DNA of 9,932 nucleotides from an uncultured Clostridia bacterium (GTDB lineage Bacteria; Bacillota; Clostridia; Christensenellales; Aristaeellaceae): assembly GCA_934647145.1 (NCBI GenBank), contig CAKUFB010000080.1:1-9932 (forward strand), read 5' to 3'. The position numbers and the translations under genes are program-made. This document shows positions 6,208-9,932 of the stretch, in pieces (the stretch's first letter is position 1; each line of letters opens with the position of its first letter). The notes beneath the pieces are model-generated. The model did not search any database, had not been told where the DNA came from, and worked only from the letters and a program-made list of their open reading frames with translations.

Positions 6208-6229
6208 CGAAATCACCCTTTCGTACAAT
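6201..6229 (+). promoter_or_regulatory. Promoter for mnmM
   Basis: TTTCCA (6201-6206), a 17-base spacer and TACAAT (6224-6229) are on the plus strand. The expected start near 6236 leaves a short leader holding the GGAGGA ribosome site. The -35 overlaps the nnr start codon on the other strand, so the two divergent genes share this stretch and may interfere with each other. Confidence 0.55.
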
Positions 6230-6252
6230 CAATGAAACCGGAGGAATCCATC

Positions 6253-6834
6253 ATGCCGTTTGATATGAAGAGCGCCCGCCACTGGGCGCAGGAGTTGCAG
6301 AAGGAAGCCATTTTGCCCGGCATGCGCGTGATCGACGCGACCATGGGCAACGGCCACGACACGCAGTGGCTGTGCAAGCTGGTCGGCGAGAGTGGACACG
6401 TCTACGCCTTCGACATCCAGCAAAGCGCGGTCGAGCACACGAAAAGCCGCCTGGAGGAGGCCGGGCTGCTCGGCCGGGCCACGCTGATCTGTGACGGGCA
6501 TCAGCACGTGAAAAAGTACGTCGAGGGGCCGGTGGACGCGGCGCTGTTTAACCTGGGCTGGCTGCCCGGGGGCGACCACGGCTGCACCACGCGCCTGGAG
6601 ACCACGCTGGCCGCGGTCAGGGAGTGCCTGGAGCTGCTCGCGCCCGGGGGACTGATGACCATCTGCGCCTATCCCGGCCACGAGGAGGGCGCGCGCGAGC
6701 TGAGCGCGCTGCTTGACTGGGCGGAGAGCCTGGATAGCGCCCGCTACAGCGCCATGGTGCGCCGCTACGTCAACCAGAAGGCCTCCTGCCCGCCGGCGCT
6801 CCTCGCGATCGGCAGGAACCTGGTCAGGAAGTAA
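6253..6834 (+). CDS. mnmM: tRNA wobble-uridine methyltransferase MnmM (YtqB family)
   Basis: The 193-residue class I SAM-dependent methyltransferase resembles B. subtilis YtqB/MnmM, formerly labelled a putative rRNA methylase (PF06962). MnmM methylates 5-aminomethyl uridine at tRNA position 34 to the 5-methylaminomethyl form. Visible motifs are the SAM loop VIDATMGNGHDT (26-37), the acidic end of strand 2, VYAFDIQ (50-56), the signature FNLGWLPGGDHG (99-110), and the C-terminal YVNQKASCPPALLAIGR (172-188). The start at 6253 is set by GGAGGA 7-8 bases upstream; an ATG at 6233 precedes that site and is not used. The length matches YtqB. The exact tRNA role is inferred from family membership. 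Confidence 0.9.
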   Translation: MPFDMKSARHWAQELQKEAILPGMRVIDATMGNGHDTQWLCKLVGESGHVYAFDIQQSAVEHTKSRLEEAGLLGRATLICDGHQHVKKYVEGPVDAALFNLGWLPGGDHGCTTRLETTLAAVRECLELLAPGGLMTICAYPGHEEGARELSALLDWAESLDSARYSAMVRRYVNQKASCPPALLAIGRNLVRK

Positions 6835-6840
6835 TTCCCT

Positions 6841-6869
6841 TTGCATTTCCCCCTCCCTTATGCGATAAT
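6841..6869 (+). promoter_or_regulatory. Promoter for the DUF3810 gene
   Basis: TTGCAT (6841-6846), a 17-base spacer and GATAAT (6864-6869) with TGC before it (extended -10) lie just past the mnmM stop codon. Transcription would begin near 6876, only about 16 bases ahead of the DUF3810 start codon and immediately before its ribosome site. Confidence 0.6.
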
Positions 6870-6885
6870 GTGGCGTGAGGGAGGG
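6851..6885 (+). repeat. Inverted repeat enclosing the -10 box, with the ribosome site as one arm
   Basis: CCCTCCCT (6851-6858) and AGGGAGGG (6878-6885) are a perfect 8-bp inverted repeat around 19 bases. The loop contains the GATAAT box and the expected transcript start. The right arm is the Shine-Dalgarno of the DUF3810 gene. In RNA read through from mnmM it would be a stem that covers that site. Confidence 0.6.
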
Positions 6886-6891
6886 ATTTTC

Positions 6892-7830
6892 ATGCGCAGG
6901 GATGCTCGGGAGCGGCTGCTCCTTTCTGGACTGTGCTTCGCGCTGGCCGCAATCGTGCGGCTCAGTCCGGGCGCGTGCGCCTGGTACGCGCGGCGCGTCT
7001 TTCCGGCCGTTCGGCAGGCGTTTTTCGCGCTGAACGGGGCATTTGCCGCCTGGCCCGCGCTCGCCCTCGGTCTGCTGTGCGCCGCGATTTTTGCGCGCAG
7101 GCAGTTTATCAGGCGCCTGCCCGGGCGGCTGTTCACGCTGTTTCTGACGCTGCTGTTCGCCTTCTGCGCGCTGTGGCTGCCGCTGTACGGCGTGCGGGAG
7201 GCGCAGACCGAATGCGCCGCGGACGCGTTTTCGCAGGCGCAGGGCTTTGTCGAGGCGCTGAACCGGTCGGCCGCCTTCCCGCAGGACACATCCGACGTGG
7301 ACGCCTGGGCAGCGCAGGCGCTGGAGGCGGCGCAGGATGCGTTCTCCTGCCGCCTGAGCGCGCCCGTAATCGTGCGAAACAACGCGCTGCTCGACCGGCT
7401 GGGCGTCGCGGGGATTCACAATCCGCTGACCGGGCGCACCCGCGTAAACGCCGACGACCGGCCGCTGCTCATCCCCTTTACGCTGTGCCACGAGCTGGCG
7501 CATCAGGCCGGAATCGCGTGCGAGGATCTGGCCAGCCGCGCCGCGTGGACGATGTGCCGGACGCTCGGCGGGACGTTCGAAGCTTCCGCAAACCTTCAGA
7601 TGCTGCTCTACGCCGCGCAGGAGCTGCCGGAGGAAGCGCTTGCCGGCCTGATGGGGCAGATGAAAGAAGCCGTCCGACGCGAATTCGTCGCATCGAACGG
7701 CTCGGGCGAACACCTGCCGGCTCTGCAGCGCGCTTTTCAGCGCCTGAGCGACGGCTTCCTGCGCCTGTGCGGCGTTTCGCGGGGCGAAAAGAGCTACTCG
7801 GACGTGCTCCTGCTCATTCCTCGCTCTTAA
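6892..7830 (+). CDS. DUF3810-family membrane protein with HEXXH metallopeptidase motif
   Basis: The 312-residue protein has three predicted membrane helices near 9-28, 52-68 and 80-99, then a soluble domain. The family core is LLIPFTLCHELAHQAGIACED (192-212), in which HELAH (200-204) is a zinc-peptidase HEXXH motif. The family's substrate and activity are not established to my knowledge. From memory, typical members continue EDEANF after HEXXH; here it reads EDLAS (211-215), so one acidic position that could bind metal is Leu213. The ATG at 6892 has GGGAGGGA 5-6 bases before it; an in-frame TTG at 6841 would ignore that site and overlap the promoter. Its last 17 bases overlap the convergent zinc-ribbon gene. 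Identification is good, enzymatic activity uncertain. Confidence 0.82.
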   Translation: MRRDARERLLLSGLCFALAAIVRLSPGACAWYARRVFPAVRQAFFALNGAFAAWPALALGLLCAAIFARRQFIRRLPGRLFTLFLTLLFAFCALWLPLYGVREAQTECAADAFSQAQGFVEALNRSAAFPQDTSDVDAWAAQALEAAQDAFSCRLSAPVIVRNNALLDRLGVAGIHNPLTGRTRVNADDRPLLIPFTLCHELAHQAGIACEDLASRAAWTMCRTLGGTFEASANLQMLLYAAQELPEEALAGLMGQMKEAVRREFVASNGSGEHLPALQRAFQRLSDGFLRLCGVSRGEKSYSDVLLLIPRS

Positions 7831-8521
7831 ACAGCGCGCGGCCGCAGTTGTCGCATTCGATGAAATCTCTGCCGTTCATGGCGTTGAGCGTGGCCGCGGA
7901 CAGCTCCATGTTGCAGCCGCCGCAGCGATTGCCGTTGAGCTTGGCGATAGGCGGCGCGATGTGCTGCTTGATCGAGCGGTACTTGGCCAGCAGCTCCGGA
8001 TCGACCTTCTTCGATTCCTCCTCGGCCGCCTTGCGCAGCTCCTCCAGCTTGGCCTTGTCGCGCTTGAACTCGACGTCGTAGGCCTTCTTATGCTCGTCAA
8101 AATCGGCCTTGGTGCGGGCGGCGCGCAGGCGGATGTCCTTCTGCAGGCGGTCGCGGGCCTCGCTGTCCTTGCGCATCTTGGCGATTTCCTGCTCATAGGT
8201 AAGCAGCGTATCCTCGAGCTTGGAGGCGGCGGCAATCTGCTTGTCGATCTCCTCGGTCTGATCCTCGGTGATGTCCTTGACCGCCGTAAGGAGGTTGTCC
8301 AGTACGCCGCGCAGGCGCTCTTCCTCGTCGCGCAGGGCGTCCAGGCGGTCGCTCATGAGGGCCACCTCGCGCTCGATGCGCTTCATATTATTCTGCTGCT
8401 CCTGCAAAAAGTCGCGTTCCTTCAGCAGCTTCAGGCGGTTGGGAGCCTGCCGCATTTCGGTTTCAAAGCGGTCGGCCTCCATGTCTCGCTGCTGATAGAC
8501 CCACAGAGCTTCCATTTTCAT
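7814..8521 (-). CDS. COG1579 coiled-coil / C4 zinc-ribbon protein
   Basis: The 235-residue protein has a long heptad-rich, charged coiled coil (about 10-180) and a C-terminal C4 zinc ribbon. Cys200 and Cys203 (CGGC) pair with Cys223 and Cys226 (CDNC), and ELSAATLNAM lies between them, as in PF02591. COG1579 proteins are predicted nucleic-acid binders; Helicobacter HP0958 (FlgZ) is a studied relative. Its role in Firmicutes is not settled. The ATG at 8519-8521 has AGGAGG 8 bases upstream. It lies 18 bases after the nif3-like gene, and the order trmK–nif3–COG1579 is widely conserved in Firmicutes, so the three are probably one operon. No terminator is visible at its end, which overlaps the DUF3810 gene. 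Confidence 0.92.
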   Translation of the reverse strand: MKMEALWVYQQRDMEADRFETEMRQAPNRLKLLKERDFLQEQQNNMKRIEREVALMSDRLDALRDEEERLRGVLDNLLTAVKDITEDQTEEIDKQIAAASKLEDTLLTYEQEIAKMRKDSEARDRLQKDIRLRAARTKADFDEHKKAYDVEFKRDKAKLEELRKAAEEESKKVDPELLAKYRSIKQHIAPPIAKLNGNRCGGCNMELSAATLNAMNGRDFIECDNCGRALFKSEE

Positions 8522-8539
8522 TCCTTCGTCCTCCTCTAA

Positions 8540-9307
8540 TCAGTAAGGGCGCGCGAAGGGTCTCTCCGCGCTCTCCATGACAGTCACCTTATATTGTAGC
8601 GCATCCGCCGCATTCTGTAAACGGTTTGCCAGTGATTTTATCGCAATCTGCTCCGTTTCATAATGCCCGGCCTCAAGCACGGCCAGGTTTTCGGCGACCG
8701 CCGCGAGCGCGTCGTGGTGATGCGCCTCGCCGGTCACGTAGGCCTGGGCTCCGGAGGCAAGCGCCAGGGGATAAAACTCGCTGCCCGCGCCGCCGCAGAC
8801 CGCCACCCGGCGAACGGCCGCATCGCGCGCGCAGTACGGCCTGACGACCGCGCCAAGCGCCCTCCCCACGTGCTCCGTCAGCTCGCGCACGGACATTTCG
8901 CGCGGCAGCTCACCCACGTGCAGGCCGTTTGAAAGCGCCTGCACCTTTTCGAGTCCCAGCGCGGCGGCCAGCTGGTCGTTCACGCCGTCCGGCGCGTTGT
9001 CGTAGTTGGTGTGCGCGGCGATCAGCGACAGGCGGCTGCGAATCAGCCTGGCCAGCAGTCTGCCCTCCGGGTCGTCCTCGCGCAGGTTTTTGCGCGCGTG
9101 AAACAGAATCGGATGATGGGTCACGACCAGCTGCGCGCCCTTTTCCAACGCCTCGTCGATCACGCCCTCCGTCAGGTCGAGCGCGCACAGGATTCCCGTC
9201 ACCGGCGCGTCCGGATGGCCGCACAGAAGCCCTACGTTGTCATAGCTCTCCGCCAGCTCGGGCGGAAACATCCCGTTGAGGATATTCAGCGCGTCCCTGA
9301 CCCTCAT
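8540..9307 (-). CDS. Nif3-like dinuclear metal-centre protein
   Basis: The 255-residue protein belongs to the Nif3/YqfO/YbgI family (often annotated as GTP cyclohydrolase I type 2 homologue). It is the short form without the inserted PII-like domain of B. cereus-type YqfO. Metal ligands are visible: His64 and His65 in VVTHHPILF, the HTNYDN stretch with His99 and Asp103, and His215 and Glu217 in AGHYETE near the C terminus. Members form toroidal hexamers with two metals per subunit; the physiological reaction is uncertain. The ATG at 9305-9307 overlaps the trmK stop (ATGA), with AGAGGTG 5 bases upstream. A GTG six codons earlier is possible but lies in that ribosome site. It is translationally coupled to trmK. 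Confidence 0.93.
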   Translation of the reverse strand: MRVRDALNILNGMFPPELAESYDNVGLLCGHPDAPVTGILCALDLTEGVIDEALEKGAQLVVTHHPILFHARKNLREDDPEGRLLARLIRSRLSLIAAHTNYDNAPDGVNDQLAAALGLEKVQALSNGLHVGELPREMSVRELTEHVGRALGAVVRPYCARDAAVRRVAVCGGAGSEFYPLALASGAQAYVTGEAHHHDALAAVAENLAVLEAGHYETEQIAIKSLANRLQNAADALQYKVTVMESAERPFARPY

Positions 9308-9932
9308 GCGCGCACCTCTTCCCACAGTTTTTTCTCTTCGTTCAGTTCCTTCTCGATGCGCTCGGCGCGCTCGCCCTCGGTTTTTCGCACGCCCGCAAGC
9401 GCGTCCTCAAGCACCCGGATGCGAAACGCCGCGTACTCGGGCAGGCGCGGATGTCTGCCGGCCAGCAGGCACGGCCCGAAAAGCAGCTCCCGGCGGGAGT
9501 ATTCTGCCTCGCCGCGCACCGCCCGCATGCCGATATACCACCTGCCGCCCGCGCGCACCAGCTCCTCCCGGTCGATCCGGTAATGGAGCCGCGTCAGGCG
9601 CTCGCGCAGGTCGAAAAGACCCACGTTGGCCTGCAGAATCAGCTGCGCGTTGCCCAGTCTTTCCTGGCCGCGCTCGATGATGCCGCAGATAGTCGGCCCG
9701 CCCATGCCCGCGATAATCGCCGCCTGCGCGGGCTCTGTCATGGCCTGCGCGCCGTCCCCCACGCCGAAGATGGCGCGGCTTTCCAGGTGAAGCGACGCGA
9801 TCAGCCGCCTGGCCTTGGCCAGCGACGGTTCGCTGATGTCCAGGAGCTGCACTCGTTCGCACCGGCCGCTCGACAATAGCCAGGCGCCCAAAAAGCCGTG
9901 GTCCGCGCCGATATCCGCCGCCATGGGACAGG
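9304..9932 (-). CDS. trmK: tRNA (adenine(22)-N1)-methyltransferase TrmK, 5' end missing
   Basis: This is the C-terminal ~209 residues of TrmK, which methylates N1 of A22 in tRNA using SAM. The frame stays open to the window edge. The SAM-binding loop ADIGADHGFLG lies at the very start of the visible part, where B. subtilis TrmK has VMADIGSDHAYLP after about 20 residues, so a short N-terminal piece lies beyond 9932 and the ATG at 9922-9924 is internal. IIAGMGGPTI and LILQANVG follow; the latter is usually QPN in TrmK, here QAN. The C terminus is a charged coiled coil (REL..EKELNEEKKLWEEV), as in the family. It is the first visible gene of the trmK–nif3–zinc-ribbon operon. Confidence 0.92.
   Translation of the reverse strand, partial: CPMAADIGADHGFLGAWLLSSGRCERVQLLDISEPSLAKARRLIASLHLESRAIFGVGDGAQAMTEPAQAAIIAGMGGPTICGIIERGQERLGNAQLILQANVGLFDLRERLTRLHYRIDREELVRAGGRWYIGMRAVRGEAEYSRRELLFGPCLLAGRHPRLPEYAAFRIRVLEDALAGVRKTEGERAERIEKELNEEKKLWEEVRA

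Noticed and set aside
6229..7713. 494-codon minus-strand frame opposite mnmM and the DUF3810 gene
   Set aside because: It spans two well-supported plus-strand genes and their promoter, and has low-complexity R/Q/G composition with no recognisable domain.
9304..9924. TrmK as a complete 206-residue protein starting at the ATG at 9924
   Set aside because: That Met is within the SAM-binding loop region; family members have about 20 more residues before it, and the frame stays open to the window edge.

Overview
The window looks like chromosomal DNA from a GC-rich member of the Firmicutes (Clostridia-type). This is inferred from gene content: a trmK–nif3–zinc-ribbon block, a fused Nnr, an NdoA-type MazF, an MnmM (YtqB)-type methyltransferase, YitT, and an ECF sigma factor with a DUF4179-type partner. 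Most start sites have strong purine-rich Shine-Dalgarno sequences. I cannot fix the genus. There are twelve genes, ten on the minus strand and two on the plus strand. No rRNA, tRNA, CRISPR array, phage gene or transposase is visible.

Layout. 1-153 has no gene but holds three strong hairpins. 154-2163 (minus) is a probable cell-envelope regulatory unit: a VanZ-family membrane protein, then an ECF sigma factor, then a membrane-anchored DUF4179-type putative anti-sigma factor. The VanZ and sigma genes are each preceded, at nearly the same distance, by one of two copies of a 29-bp element with a single mismatch. I read it as a shared, probably ECF-type, promoter. 2219-4223 (minus) is a two-gene operon, a YitT-family membrane protein followed by a Gfo/Idh/MocA oxidoreductase, which ends in a clear intrinsic terminator. 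4271-6207 (minus) holds nnr (NAD(P)HX repair) followed by a mazF-type endoribonuclease with no antitoxin gene beside it.

6253-7830 (plus) holds mnmM (tRNA wobble-uridine modification) and a DUF3810 membrane protein with an HEXXH motif. The DUF3810 gene overlaps tail-to-tail with the next block. 7814-9932 (minus) is an operon in the order trmK (5' end cut by the window edge), nif3-like and COG1579 zinc-ribbon protein, with a 4-base stop/start overlap between the first two.

Most of the window is ordinary housekeeping and envelope content, and I do not see a convincing new multi-gene system. The points worth a second look are mainly regulatory: the duplicated promoter element upstream of VanZ and sigma; the MazF without an antitoxin; a near-consensus promoter (TTGCCA, 17 bp, TGATATAAT) firing antisense into nnr; and an inverted repeat that could hide the DUF3810 ribosome site in read-through mRNA but not in mRNA from its own promoter. 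Many long open frames opposite these genes are GC-driven shadows and are not annotated.
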